From contig JAFSKR010000043.1 in the NCBI GenBank assembly GCA_017448825.1, positions 49,416-113,415 on the forward strand: a stretch of 64,000 nucleotides of DNA. Reading direction: 5' to 3'. Of the stretch, positions 36,115 to 45,166 are shown piece after piece. The notes below the pieces were generated by a model. The model saw only the letters and a list, made by a program, of their open reading frames with translations, had not been told where the DNA came from and did no database searches. The stretch is from Bacteroidaceae bacterium. Its GTDB lineage: Bacteria > Bacteroidota > Bacteroidia > Bacteroidales > Bacteroidaceae. A program made the translations under genes and the position numbers. Each line of letters begins with the position of its first letter. Position 1 is the stretch's first letter.

Positions 36115-37214
36115 TACTTGCTGACTTCAACTCGTTGAGTGGGTGCCATCTCCACATTTCTTTTATCCACTTGCGTAACCACTTTGGCAGCCAAACTCAT
36201 GAAGGCGATGCCTTCTGGTGAGGCTGGATAAAGCACGGCTGGTTCTCCTTTATCGCCTGTCTCGCAAACGGACTGAATGAGCGGAATCTGTGCCAAGAGG
36301 GGCACGTTGAGTTCTTCGGCAAGCTGCTTGCCGCCGTCCTTGCCGAAGATGTAGTATTTGTTCTCGGGAAGTTCGGCAGGAGTGAACCACGCCATGTTCT
36401 CGACAAGCCCGAGGATGGGCACGTTCACCTTGTCGTTCATGTACATATTGATGCCCTTGCGAGCATCAGCCAATGCCACCTCTTGCGGTGTCGAGACGAT
36501 GATGGCTCCTGTGATGCCGAGGGTTTGAATGAGCGTCAAGTGGATGTCGCTGGTGCCTGGAGGCGTATCAAGGATGAAGTAGTCAAGCTCTCCCCACTTG
36601 GCTTCAGTGATAAGTTGCTTGAGGGCGTTCGATGCCATGCCTCCACGCCACAGGGTCGCTTGGTCGGGATTGACGAAGAAGCCGATGGAGAGGAGTTTCA
36701 CACCATATTTCTCAATGGGAACGATAAGGTCTCTGCCATCTATTTTCTCAGCATAGGGGCGTTCTTCTTCCACACCAAACATCTTGGGCATGGAAGGACC
36801 AAAGATGTCGGTGTCAAGCAATCCCACGCGATAGCCCAACTTTGCCAAGCTGATGGCGAGGTTTGCCGTCACGGTCGATTTACCCACGCCACCCTTTCCA
36901 CTGCTCACGGCGATGATGTTTTTCACGCCAGGCAGGAGTTTGTCGGGTTCAGAGGGTAGGGTAGTCTTTGCTTTCGTGCCAATCGCCACTTCCACGTCGG
37001 GATGCACAAAGGTTTTGATGGCTGTCTCAGCGGCTTTCACCACCGACTTCTTGAAGGGGTCTGTTTCCTTTTCGAAGATGAGGGAGAAGGAAACCTTCAT
37101 GCCGTCGATGCGGAGGTCATCCTCCAGCATCTCATTCTCCATAATGCTCTTGCCGTTGCCTGGATAGCGAACGGTGGAGAGGGCATCGTGTATGAGTTTT
37201 GGATATAGAGTCAT
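36114..37214 (-). CDS. mrp: Mrp/ApbC-type iron-sulfur cluster carrier ATPase
   Basis: Mrp/NBP35 P-loop proteins load Fe-S clusters onto target proteins. The 366-residue protein has an N-terminal MIP18-like (DUF59) domain (about 1-90). The deviant Walker [18 protein letters not shown] follows, then [16 protein letters not shown] and [13 protein letters not shown]. The usual C-terminal CxxC that bridges the dimer is not evident in the expected place (the sequence there reads [20 protein letters not shown]). In many Bacteroidetes members this region also lacks an obvious pair. The start overlaps the trmB stop by 4 nt. Confidence 0.92.
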   Translation of the reverse strand: MTLYPKLIHDALSTVRYPGNGKSIMENEMLEDDLRIDGMKVSFSLIFEKETDPFKKSVVKAAETAIKTFVHPDVEVAIGTKAKTTLPSEPDKLLPGVKNIIAVSSGKGGVGKSTVTANLAISLAKLGYRVGLLDTDIFGPSMPKMFGVEEERPYAEKIDGRDLIVPIEKYGVKLLSIGFFVNPDQATLWRGGMASNALKQLITEAKWGELDYFILDTPPGTSDIHLTLIQTLGITGAIIVSTPQEVALADARKGINMYMNDKVNVPILGLVENMAWFTPAELPENKYYIFGKDGGKQLAEELNVPLLAQIPLIQSVCETGDKGEPAVLYPASPEGIAFMSLAAKVVTQVDKRNVEMAPTQRVEVSK

Positions 37215-37972
37215 TTTCCTGTCTTTTTTGTTGATACGACTTGATGATTGTAAGAACGGTAGCCATCAACTGGAATTTCCACGTCGGGTTCTTCGAGGAT
37301 GCCTTTGTTGGGCAGACGGAACTGGAGGTACTTGATGGGGATGCCACGTTCCAGCCACATGCCTTCGTAGTAAGTCCGTATATCTGTGAGCGATGAATCC
37401 ACTTCTTGTTCTGCATAAAGGTCGAAGGTGCATTGCGCCATTGGTAACCCGTTCTTCTCCACCATGTATTTCGTGTAGGTGGCGAGGAAATTGGAGTCGG
37501 TCTTCACATGGATGATGCCACCGTCGATGAGGAACTTCCGGTAACGCTCCATGAAATAGGTGGAAGTGAGTCGCTTGGTCGCTTTCTTCATCTGTGGATC
37601 GGAGAAGGTGAGCCAGAGTTCAGCCACCTCGTTCTCTGCAAAGAAGCCAGCGATGCACTCGATGTTGGTGCGCAGGAAAGCCACGTTCTTCATGCCTTCT
37701 TCGAGTGCCGTCTTGGCGCCATGCCACATCCGCGCTCCTTTGATGTCGATGCCGATGAAATTCTTGCCAGGGAAGCGTCGAGCCAGCCCAATCGTGTATT
37801 CTCCGCGTCCACAACCCAGTTCCAACACGATAGGGTTATCGTTCTTGAAGAACTCCTCGTGCCACTTTCCTTTCAATGGGAATCCCTCCTGTTGTAGTTG
37901 CCAGAAGGGGCACTCCACCACAAGCGGATTCTCTGCCATTTCGGCAAACTTTGCTAATTTCCCTTTTCCCAT
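37211..37972 (-). CDS. trmB: tRNA (guanine-N7)-methyltransferase
   Basis: TrmB makes m7G46 in the variable loop of tRNAs. The 253-residue protein has the SAM-binding [16 protein letters not shown], the acidic [15 protein letters not shown], and the family segment [19 protein letters not shown]. The last is the Bacteroidetes counterpart of the FPDPWxKKRH motif. Residues after about 225 form a short basic tail. It is the first gene of the trmB-mrp-RluA-type operon, with a 4-nt overlap into mrp. Confidence 0.93.
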   Translation of the reverse strand: MGKGKLAKFAEMAENPLVVECPFWQLQQEGFPLKGKWHEEFFKNDNPIVLELGCGRGEYTIGLARRFPGKNFIGIDIKGARMWHGAKTALEEGMKNVAFLRTNIECIAGFFAENEVAELWLTFSDPQMKKATKRLTSTYFMERYRKFLIDGGIIHVKTDSNFLATYTKYMVEKNGLPMAQCTFDLYAEQEVDSSLTDIRTYYEGMWLERGIPIKYLQFRLPNKGILEEPDVEIPVDGYRSYNHQVVSTKKTGK

Positions 37973-38046
37973 ATTTTTAATAACTCTATGTAAAAACCTA
38001 AAAGGGTTAACAGGACACTAAAAAGCGACATGAAACGATTGTTTGT

Positions 38047-39846
38047 TTATGCCAATTCCAGTCCAAATTCTTCTTTCAGTTTCCGTAGTCCCTCACTCTG
38101 CTGGAGCATCATCTGGTAGATTTCCAAGCGGCTATATACCTTTCGCCTGTCTGTCGCCTCGCGCAGTCGGATTGTCATCTTCAGGGCGTTGTTCTGCAAA
38201 CGTTGGCGCAGGTACGCCTCGATGCGTGGGGTCATCTTGCGCAGTTCCTGTTGCAGCGAGGGGTTTTCGGCTATCACAAGAAACGTCTGACCATCCTCCT
38301 GCAGCGTTGGCTCCATGTTGTCCATCTGGTGCGACATGGCAATGTCCTCTTGAGGAAGTTGGGCGGCAAACTCTCTCCACGCAACGGTCAAATCCATCGC
38401 GCCTACAGGCTTGTCCTCGAATGCAGGCACTGTTGGAGCATTGGTCGTGGAACTTGTGCTTGCAGTTGGTTGTGCTGCCGTGTTGGCTGTTGTCCTTCTG
38501 ATGGAGAAGCCTCTGATACCTCCTCCCATAGGATGCCCCACGGGGGATGGTGCACTCGGTTTGTTGGCGCGTGGCTGATAGATGGTGTTCTCTTCTTCTC
38601 GTGTGACACTTCTGGTGTCTGTCTGTTCAGCCTCCTTCTGCTGTTGCAGTTGTTGTTGCTGAGGCTGCGATGGCTGTGGGGACTTTCCCCTCAGCTTGTC
38701 AAATATGGGTTTTAGAATCTTCGTAGGGCAAAGCCCCGACGAAGCCCCGTCATCGGAGGAGAGTTGTGCCATCTCGATGAGGGTGAGTTCCACCAACAGC
38801 CGTTTGTTTTGGCTCTGTTTGTAGTTGAGGTCGCAGTCGTTGGCGAGTTTCATGGCTCGGAAGAGGAATTGTGGCTTACACTTCTGTGCCTGCTCCCGAT
38901 ACTTGTTGCGCACTTCTTCACTTGCTTCAATCAGTCCGACCGTCTGTGCATCTTGGCTGACCAGCAGGTTGCGGAAGTGGCTCGACAGCCCTGTGATGAA
39001 ATACTGTCCCTCGAAGCCTTTCGACAGAATCTCGTTCAGCGTCAGCATGCACTCTGTTACTTTTCCTTCGAGGAAGTAGTCAGTCAGGCGGAAGTAGTAG
39101 TCATAGTCGAGCACGTTCAGGTTCGCTATGGTCTGCTGGTAGGTGATGTTGCCACTACAGAACGATGCCACTTGGTCGAAGATACTGAGTGCATCGCGCA
39201 TACCACCGTCTGCTTTCTGGGCGATGATGTTGAGTGCAGCATCTTCGGTCGTGATTCCCTCTTGCTCTGCCACGTGCTTCAGATGTCCCATGATGTCGTC
39301 CACCGTCATGCGCTTGAAGTCATAAATTTGGCAGCGGCTCATGATAGTGGGCAGAATCTTGTGCTTCTCGGTGGTGGCGAGAATGAATATGGCATGGTGA
39401 GGCGGCTCTTCCAGTGTTTTGAGGAAGGCATTGAATGCCGCTTGCGAGAGCATGTGCACCTCGTCGATGATAAACACCTTGTACTTGCTTATCTGAGGCG
39501 GAATACGCACTTGCTCAATCAGTTGGCGGATGTCTTCCACCGAGTTGTTCGATGCCGCATCCAGTTCGTGGATATTGTACGAACGCCCTTCATTGAATGC
39601 TACGCACGATTCGCACTTGCCACACGCTTCGCCATCCTCTCGTGGGGTTAGGCAGTTGATGGTCTTTGCAAAGATGCGTGCACACGTCGTCTTGCCCACA
39701 CCGCGAGGCCCGCAGAACAGGTAGGCGTGTGCCAGCCGTCCGCTTCGGATGGCATTCTTCAGTGTCGTAGTCAGTGCTCCCTGTCCCACGACTGTATCGA
39801 ACGTCATCGGACGGTACTTGCGTGCTGAAACGATATAATTTTCCAT
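38047..39846 (-). CDS. dnaX: DNA polymerase III gamma/tau subunit
   Basis: DnaX is the AAA+ motor of the clamp loader. The 599-residue protein starts MENYIVSARKYRPMTFD. It has Walker A CGPRGVGKTTCARIFA, the four-Cys zinc module (CLTPREDGEACGKCESC), Walker B with sensor region FIIDEVHMLS, and the SRC motif IMSRCQIYDF (arginine finger). A Gln-rich linker (about 395-420) leads to a C-terminal tau-like domain. I see no obvious slippery A-run signal for a programmed frameshift, so a gamma form is not predicted. It appears to be monocistronic. Confidence 0.96.
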   Translation of the reverse strand: MENYIVSARKYRPMTFDTVVGQGALTTTLKNAIRSGRLAHAYLFCGPRGVGKTTCARIFAKTINCLTPREDGEACGKCESCVAFNEGRSYNIHELDAASNNSVEDIRQLIEQVRIPPQISKYKVFIIDEVHMLSQAAFNAFLKTLEEPPHHAIFILATTEKHKILPTIMSRCQIYDFKRMTVDDIMGHLKHVAEQEGITTEDAALNIIAQKADGGMRDALSIFDQVASFCSGNITYQQTIANLNVLDYDYYFRLTDYFLEGKVTECMLTLNEILSKGFEGQYFITGLSSHFRNLLVSQDAQTVGLIEASEEVRNKYREQAQKCKPQFLFRAMKLANDCDLNYKQSQNKRLLVELTLIEMAQLSSDDGASSGLCPTKILKPIFDKLRGKSPQPSQPQQQQLQQQKEAEQTDTRSVTREEENTIYQPRANKPSAPSPVGHPMGGGIRGFSIRRTTANTAAQPTASTSSTTNAPTVPAFEDKPVGAMDLTVAWREFAAQLPQEDIAMSHQMDNMEPTLQEDGQTFLVIAENPSLQQELRKMTPRIEAYLRQRLQNNALKMTIRLREATDRRKVYSRLEIYQMMLQQSEGLRKLKEEFGLELA

Positions 39847-39902
39847 ATCAAAAATTCAATTTTGCAATTGGTTTACACCAAACTGAAAGTTTTTCCAATT
39901 CT

Positions 39903-41183
39903 TCACAACCTCACTCCTACTGCTGCATTGATGTACCAGTCGTTCAAGTGACCGTGCATGGAGTTGTTGGCTGACTTGTGGCTGTATTGGAAGTTGTTGA
40001 ACTGGCCGTTCACGTTGATGAAGTAGCGGCTCCAATTGTAGGTGACGGAGAGGCGCGTGGTGAAGTTCAACGCCACACGGTTGTTGCGTGAGTAGGTCCC
40101 TTCCTTGTGGATGACATAATCGTCAGCACGCTGGTCTATACCATTATCATAGGCGTACTCTTCGATAAATTCGTCATCAATTTCGTTGGCTTTACTGAAT
40201 TCGTCGCTCGCTATCTCTATATAGTTAGAGGAATAGTGAGTCATCTTCATGCGGTTCACCAGTGTCACCATAGGCATGGCTGTGGCACCAATGAGCCATC
40301 CTTTGGCGGGCACGAAATTGTAGGCATATCCGGCTCCGATGCTTCCTTGCCATTGGCGAATGCGGCCTATTCCGCCCATATAGGTGATGATTTCGGCATT
40401 GCGGTTGTCGTCCATGCGAAGGTCTGCATAGTAGGCCATGATGCCGGCAATGAACGACCCGGCCGAACGCAACTGGATGGTCTTCTGGTTGTAGGCGGCA
40501 CTGTAGGAGAATTTCTTGTGGTTGAAGATGTAGAAACCGTCGAACACTAATGTCTTAATTTTGATGGGAGATGCCAGATGCCATTTGCCAGGGATGTCGA
40601 AGGGGATAGGGTCTCCGAGCGCCTCTCCTGTGAGGGGGTCACATATCAACAAGCTGAAACTGGTAGGCACCTCGGGTTGCTTGTCCTCAAACTTATGCCA
40701 TCTCAAGTGCATACTATAGAAAGAACCGATGCTGCGGAACGAGAGGCTCTGACCATTGTCGCCACCGAGAGGAAAGGTATAGCTGGCGCTGAGGCCCCTG
40801 TAGCCTACCTTCACTCCCAGGGAGGTTGATACGGGTGTCATTATACGGGGACGAATTTGCAGAGGTCCGGCTAATTGGAACATGCTCTCCCCTAAAATGG
40901 AGTTGTAAACGGCAGCACCATCAACGGTGGAGTGCATCTGCAAGTCTGTCTGCGCCACACGGCTCTTCACGCTGATTTGCCACGGCAGTTCGGGTGTCTT
41001 GACATAGTTCGTGTCCACTCTGTGCACCATAGTCTTTTCTGCCAGTTTCTTGGCTTTCTGGACGATTGTGTTTTTCTTCGGATCCGGTTGAACGTCGATG
41101 TCCACCTGAGCCAATCCCCTCATTGGCATCAGCACTGCTAAGAGGCATACGATAAAAACTATTTGGATAGGTTTCTTGTCCAT
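39903..41183 (-). CDS. DUF4421-type outer-membrane protein
   Basis: This 426-residue exported protein has a signal peptide (MDKKPIQIVFIVCLLAVLMP, cleaved near GLAQ). A proline/lysine-containing linker follows, then about 330 residues of amphipathic beta strands with many Tyr/Trp/Phe (for example GVKVGYRGLSASYTFPL), consistent with a beta barrel. It ends NDWYINAAVGVRL. The pattern resembles the DUF4421 family, for which no function is known. The frame extends 30 codons upstream, but the Met at 41183 gives a proper signal peptide; the Met at 41213 is the alternative. Confidence 0.7.
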   Translation of the reverse strand: MDKKPIQIVFIVCLLAVLMPMRGLAQVDIDVQPDPKKNTIVQKAKKLAEKTMVHRVDTNYVKTPELPWQISVKSRVAQTDLQMHSTVDGAAVYNSILGESMFQLAGPLQIRPRIMTPVSTSLGVKVGYRGLSASYTFPLGGDNGQSLSFRSIGSFYSMHLRWHKFEDKQPEVPTSFSLLICDPLTGEALGDPIPFDIPGKWHLASPIKIKTLVFDGFYIFNHKKFSYSAAYNQKTIQLRSAGSFIAGIMAYYADLRMDDNRNAEIITYMGGIGRIRQWQGSIGAGYAYNFVPAKGWLIGATAMPMVTLVNRMKMTHYSSNYIEIASDEFSKANEIDDEFIEEYAYDNGIDQRADDYVIHKEGTYSRNNRVALNFTTRLSVTYNWSRYFINVNGQFNNFQYSHKSANNSMHGHLNDWYINAAVGVRL

Positions 41184-41238
41184 AGATAAAACTTCTATAT
41201 TTCGTGTATTCATTTTTTTTTTGTTTCCAATTGTGATA

Positions 41239-41270
41239 CAAAGGAACGAAAAAATACGCACAAGACCAAA
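41239..41270 (-). promoter_or_regulatory. Promoter of the DUF4421-type gene
   Basis: On the minus strand TTCCTTTG (41246-41239) lies 20 bp below TTTG (41270-41267). The first base pair of the -7 box deviates from TA, otherwise spacing and sequence fit. Confidence 0.55.
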
Positions 41271-41306
41271 CAAAACCCTATTTTTTTTTGTTTTGTGCCA
41301 ATAGTG

Positions 41307-41380
41307 TTCACCCCTCTTTCTCTATTTGTGTTTTCCCCTCTCAATATATTTTGTAGTTTTCCCCTCTTGGTATTTTCGTC
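41307..41380. repeat. Degenerate 24-26-bp tandem repeat with TTTTCCCCTCT core
   Basis: Three units at 41307-41330, 41331-41356 and 41357-41380 share (C/T)CCCCTCT near their start. The rest of the 590-nt gap 41274-41864 also holds the regular 23-bp array at 41576 and a purine-rich stretch. A 74-codon minus-strand frame (41341-41565) is open across part of it but has no promoter or family support. Confidence 0.5.
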
Positions 41381-41575
41381 AACCATGCTTTTGTTAATTT
41401 TGTGTCGTGGCGTGAGGAAAATCCCATAGGGGTAGGTAGATAAAAAAATGACGCGAGTTCGGCATCAGACAGCCTTGGCTTTGTTAATAAAGAACTTTGC
41501 TTTTCCATTCCATTTGAACAGCAACTTATCGAATTAATACCCGTGGGTCGGTTTGACAGCCACACATGACTGAGC

Positions 41576-41699
41576 TATCCTCTCTCCTGTCACTTCCTTA
41601 TCCTCTCTCCAATCACTTCCTTATCCTCTCCCTTGTCACTTCCTTATCCTCTCCCTTGTCACTTCCTTATCCTCTCTCCAGTCACTTCCTTATCCTATG
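41576..41699. repeat. Regular 23-bp tandem array, five copies plus a partial
   Basis: Units of exactly 23 bp start at 41576, 41599, 41622, 41645 and 41668, with a 9-base sixth copy to 41699. Every unit reads TATCCTCTC, then a variable TCC/CCT and 2 variable bases, then TCACTTCCT. No spacers lie between the units, so this is not a CRISPR array. It sits upstream of the FAD-dependent oxidoreductase gene. Confidence 0.9.
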
Positions 41700-41864
41700 T
41701 AGAGGTGAAGGAAGGGGTGGGCGTGAGCACAGGGCGGTGAAGGGCACAGAGATGGGGAAACGGTACGGAAAGATGTGGATGGAAGGTGGCTGAGGGCAGG
41801 AAAAGGCATGGAAACCTTGCATAAGTGGGGAAAAATGGCGACATTTGCAGAAAAATTGCTGACT

Positions 41865-43466
41865 ATGACAACGGAATATCAAATCAGAGTGCTGCCAGAG
41901 GTGGCGGCGAGTGAGCAGAGCCTCAAGCGATGGCTGCAAGAGGAAAAGGGCATTTCGGCCGATGAGGTGTTGGCGGTGCGCGTGCTGAAACGGAGCATTG
42001 ACGCACGCCAACGGACGATTTATGTGAATCTGAAGGTGCGGGTGTATGTGAACGAAGAGCCTGTGGATGATGAGTTTACAAGGACGGATTATCCGAATGT
42101 GGAGGGAAAGCCACAGGCGGTCGTGGTGGGTGCTGGCCCGGGTGGGTTGTTTGCAGCATTGAGGCTGATAGAGTTGGGAGTGCGTCCTGTGGTGGTGGAG
42201 CGCGGAAAGCGTGTGCATGAGCGTCGGAAGGACATCGCGCAGATTGCCCGTACTCAGGTGGTTGACCCTGAATCGAACTATTCGTTTGGCGAAGGCGGAG
42301 CAGGGGCATTCTCGGATGGTAAACTCTACACACGGAGCAAGAAGCGTGGCAATGTGGAGAAGATTTTGAATGTGTTCTGTCAGCACGGGGCGAGCACGAG
42401 CATCTTGGCAGATGCCCACCCACACTTGGGCACAGACAAACTGCCGAACATCATCGAGGCGATGCGCAACACCATCATCCGTTGTGGTGGCGAGGTGCAT
42501 TTCGAGACGAAAATGGATGCCATCTTGATGGAGAAGGACAGGGTGGTGGGCATCCGTTGTGGGGAACAAACGTTTATGGGACCAGTCATTTTGGCGACAG
42601 GGCACAGTGCTCGCGACGTATATCGCTATTTGGATGCACAGCACATTGAAATGGAGGCGAAAGACCTTGCTGTGGGCGTGCGTCTGGAACATCCATCAGA
42701 ACTGATAGACAAGATACAATACCATAACAAGGAGGGACGGGGCGAGTATCTGCCCGCTGCTGAGTATTCGTTTGTTACTCAGGTGGATGGGCGCGGTGTG
42801 TATTCCTTCTGTATGTGTCCAGGCGGCACGGTGGTGCCTGCCGCGAGTGGGGCGAATCAGGTAGTGGTGAATGGCATGAGCAACTCGCAGCGCAACAGCC
42901 CTTGGAGCAATGCAGGCATGGTGGTGGAACTGCACGTGGATGACCTTGGTGAGCGTTCGCTCTTGGAGTTGCCTCCTGTACCGGATGTGGACGTGAAGGG
43001 TGGGGCACTGGCGATGATGGAGTTGCAGGAACGGTTGGAATATGCGGCATGGATGCATGGAAATCGCAGCCAGGCGGCACCAGCACAGCGGATGGCACAT
43101 TTCGTGAACGGAAAGGGAAGTTTCGATTTGCCGAAATCTTCTTATACGCCCGGATTGATCAGTACGCCCATGCATTTCTGGATGCCTGATTTTGTGTCGA
43201 AACGTTTGCAGCAGGGCTTCAAGAACTTTGGCAAGATGTCTCACGGATTCCTCACCAACGAGGCGGTAATGATGGGTGTGGAGACACGCACATCGGCTCC
43301 TGTGCGCATTCTGCGTGACCGTAAAACCTTGCAGCATGTGCGTCTGCAAGGGCTTTTTCCCTGTGGAGAAGGAGCTGGCTATGCGGGTGGCATCGTGAGT
43401 GCCGGTGTGGATGGGGAACGCTGTGCGGAGATGCTGGCAGCGTATATGAACGGTATGGAAAACTAA
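41865..43466 (+). CDS. NAD(P)/FAD-dependent oxidoreductase
   Basis: This 533-residue flavoprotein belongs to the conserved family annotated as FAD-dependent dehydrogenase/aminoacetone-oxidase-like. An N-terminal domain of about 85 residues precedes the dinucleotide-binding fold AVVVGAGPGGLFAALRLIELG. Later motifs are RPVVVERGKRVHERR, the conserved NYSFGEGGAGAFSDGKLYTR, GPVILATGHSARDVY and the C-terminal LFPCGEGAGYAGGIVSAGVD, the FAD-binding end motif. The Met at 41865 is preferred because the domain begins there; an in-frame upstream Met at 41775 would add 30 unlikely residues. The substrate is unknown. The MATE gene follows by 67 nt. Confidence 0.85.
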   Translation: MTTEYQIRVLPEVAASEQSLKRWLQEEKGISADEVLAVRVLKRSIDARQRTIYVNLKVRVYVNEEPVDDEFTRTDYPNVEGKPQAVVVGAGPGGLFAALRLIELGVRPVVVERGKRVHERRKDIAQIARTQVVDPESNYSFGEGGAGAFSDGKLYTRSKKRGNVEKILNVFCQHGASTSILADAHPHLGTDKLPNIIEAMRNTIIRCGGEVHFETKMDAILMEKDRVVGIRCGEQTFMGPVILATGHSARDVYRYLDAQHIEMEAKDLAVGVRLEHPSELIDKIQYHNKEGRGEYLPAAEYSFVTQVDGRGVYSFCMCPGGTVVPAASGANQVVVNGMSNSQRNSPWSNAGMVVELHVDDLGERSLLELPPVPDVDVKGGALAMMELQERLEYAAWMHGNRSQAAPAQRMAHFVNGKGSFDLPKSSYTPGLISTPMHFWMPDFVSKRLQQGFKNFGKMSHGFLTNEAVMMGVETRTSAPVRILRDRKTLQHVRLQGLFPCGEGAGYAGGIVSAGVDGERCAEMLAAYMNGMEN

Positions 43467-43533
43467 AGTCTGTATGGGGCGTACCCTTTGGGGACAATCT
43501 GTTGAATCCCTCGGGTACGGTTTCGATGGAACT

Positions 43534-44829
43534 ATGAACATTCGCGACAAACAAATTCTGTACATGGCCCTGCCGAGCATCGTGTCGAACATCACGGTGC
43601 CGCTGTTGGGCTTGGTAGATGTCGCCATCACGGGGCATTTGGGTTCAGCTGCCTATATAGGTGCGATTGCGGTGGGTGGTATGCTGTTCAACATCATCTA
43701 TTGGATGTTTGCTTTCCTGCGCATGGGCACCAGTGGCATGACGGCTCAGGCATTCGGCGCACGAAAGCTGACGGAGGTGGTGAGTGTGCTGCTGAGGGCA
43801 TTGTTTGTCTCGTTGGTCATCTCTGTGGTGATGCTCTGTCTGCAAGTGCCTGTGCGAGAGTTGTCGCTGAAGGTCATCATGCCATCGGACGAAGTGGCAG
43901 CCCTTACGCGCGCGTACTATAATATATGTATCTGGGGAGCACCTGCCGCGTTGTCGCTTTTCGCCTTGACGGGATGGTATGTGGGGATGCAGAACTCGAG
44001 GATACCGATGGCTGTGGCGATTGTGCAGAATGTGGCAAACATTCTGGTGAGTCTGTTGTTGGTGTATGTGTTCAAGATGAAGATAGAGGGCGTTGCGTTG
44101 GGTACCGTGATAGCACAATACATAGGGTTGGGAGTCGCGTTGGTGTTGCTCTTCCGAAATTATTGGCGATTGCGGCGGTATCTGTGCCGTCAAATGGTGC
44201 TGACAAGGGGAGCACTGCTTCGATTCTTTTCGCTCAACAAGGATATTTTTCTGCGTACTTGCTGCCTCATTCTGGTGCATTTCTTCTTTATTTCGGCTGG
44301 TGCCAAGCAAGGTGATATGGAATTGGCGGTGAACACGATGCTGATGCAGCTTTTCACCCTCTACAGCTACATCATGGATGGCTTTGCCTTTGCTGGCGAA
44401 GCGATGGTAGGCAAGGCGATAGGGGCAAACAGCCGCGCTATCTATGATGACACCATCCGTCACCTGTTCCGTTGGGGATGGGGTGTGGCGGTACTCTTCA
44501 CATTGGCATACCTTTTGTTGGGGAGGCCATTTCTCTCGCTGCTGACAGACGATGTGACCGTGATAATGGCTGCACAAGCCTATCAGCCGTGGACACTGCT
44601 CTTCCCGCTGTGTGGTATGGCAGCCTTCATCTGGGATGGCATCTATATTGGTGCCACAGCCACGAAGGGGATGCTTGTCTCGATGGCATCTGGCATGATC
44701 CTTTTCTTCCTTCTTTATTTCACGCTTGTTCCCCTTTGGGGCAATCATGGTTTGTGGGTAGCTTTCGTCTGTTATCTTGCCATGCGAGGTGTCACTCAGA
44801 CCTTGATGAGGGATAAATTATGGGTTTAA
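43534..44829 (+). CDS. MATE-family efflux transporter (DinF-like)
   Basis: This inner-membrane cation-coupled drug/metabolite exporter has 431 residues with twelve predicted TM helices. It starts MNIRDKQILYMALPSIVSNI, followed by PLLGLVDVAITGHLG and the MATE-type GTSGMTAQAFGA. The second half begins about residue 235 and includes FAFAGEAMVGKAIGA. The short N terminus and DxxxxG pattern suit the DinF branch. The Met at 43534 is preferred to one 20 codons upstream because MATE proteins start close to the first helix. Confidence 0.9.
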   Translation: MNIRDKQILYMALPSIVSNITVPLLGLVDVAITGHLGSAAYIGAIAVGGMLFNIIYWMFAFLRMGTSGMTAQAFGARKLTEVVSVLLRALFVSLVISVVMLCLQVPVRELSLKVIMPSDEVAALTRAYYNICIWGAPAALSLFALTGWYVGMQNSRIPMAVAIVQNVANILVSLLLVYVFKMKIEGVALGTVIAQYIGLGVALVLLFRNYWRLRRYLCRQMVLTRGALLRFFSLNKDIFLRTCCLILVHFFFISAGAKQGDMELAVNTMLMQLFTLYSYIMDGFAFAGEAMVGKAIGANSRAIYDDTIRHLFRWGWGVAVLFTLAYLLLGRPFLSLLTDDVTVIMAAQAYQPWTLLFPLCGMAAFIWDGIYIGATATKGMLVSMASGMILFFLLYFTLVPLWGNHGLWVAFVCYLAMRGVTQTLMRDKLWV

Positions 44830-44854
44830 GGATGTTTCTGGTGTCACCGTTTCC

Positions 44855-44951
44855 TGTCCTTGTTTTTCCAAAATGTTTCCAATATTGTACGTAAAAGTTT
44901 CCAATACCGGCTCAAAAAGTTTCCTTTTAGGTATGTTTTTGTTTCTTTTCC
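44855..44951. repeat. 22-27-bp tandem units ending in TTTCC upstream of the double kinase
   Basis: Units end in (G)TTTCC at 44880, 44902 and 44924, with a final longer one to 44951. The two central units (44881-44902 and 44903-44924) are both exactly 22 bp and begin AATA. The rest of the 337-nt gap before the kinase gene (44830-45166) is A/T-rich with a small GGGCGAATCGCCC hairpin at about 44960 and the kinase promoter. Confidence 0.6.
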
Positions 44952-45071
44952 TTGTAAAAGGGCGAATCGCCCATAAAGCGGGAATAAGGAGCATAAATTG
45001 CGGGTTCTTTTGTCCCTTTTTTGCCAAATATGCAAAAAAATCAATGGAAATTGCAAAAAAAATAGTAAGAG

Positions 45072-45104
45072 TTGTTGTTCATATATCATTTTTTTGTAAC
45101 TTTG
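45072..45104 (+). promoter_or_regulatory. Promoter of the double-kinase operon
   Basis: TTGTTG at 45072-45077 and TAACTTTG at 45097-45104 (19 bp apart) match the Bacteroidetes consensus; the leader to the ATG at 45167 is about 56 nt. Confidence 0.7.
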
Positions 45105-45166
45105 TGGCAATATATTTACTCAACTAAGTGCTCTTAGTTTGCATTTGATACATTATTATAGTGGTC

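Noticed and set aside
38047-39846. Programmed frameshift in dnaX giving a short gamma form
   Set aside because: No clear slippery A-run with a following stem was found near the end of the AAA+ domain.
41576-41699. Considered as a CRISPR array
   Set aside because: Units follow each other without spacers and the unit is only 23 bp; no cas genes are in the window.
44844-45110. Minus-strand 88-codon frame upstream of the double kinase
   Set aside because: It spans the kinase promoter and repeat units, is low in information and has no start signal or family match.
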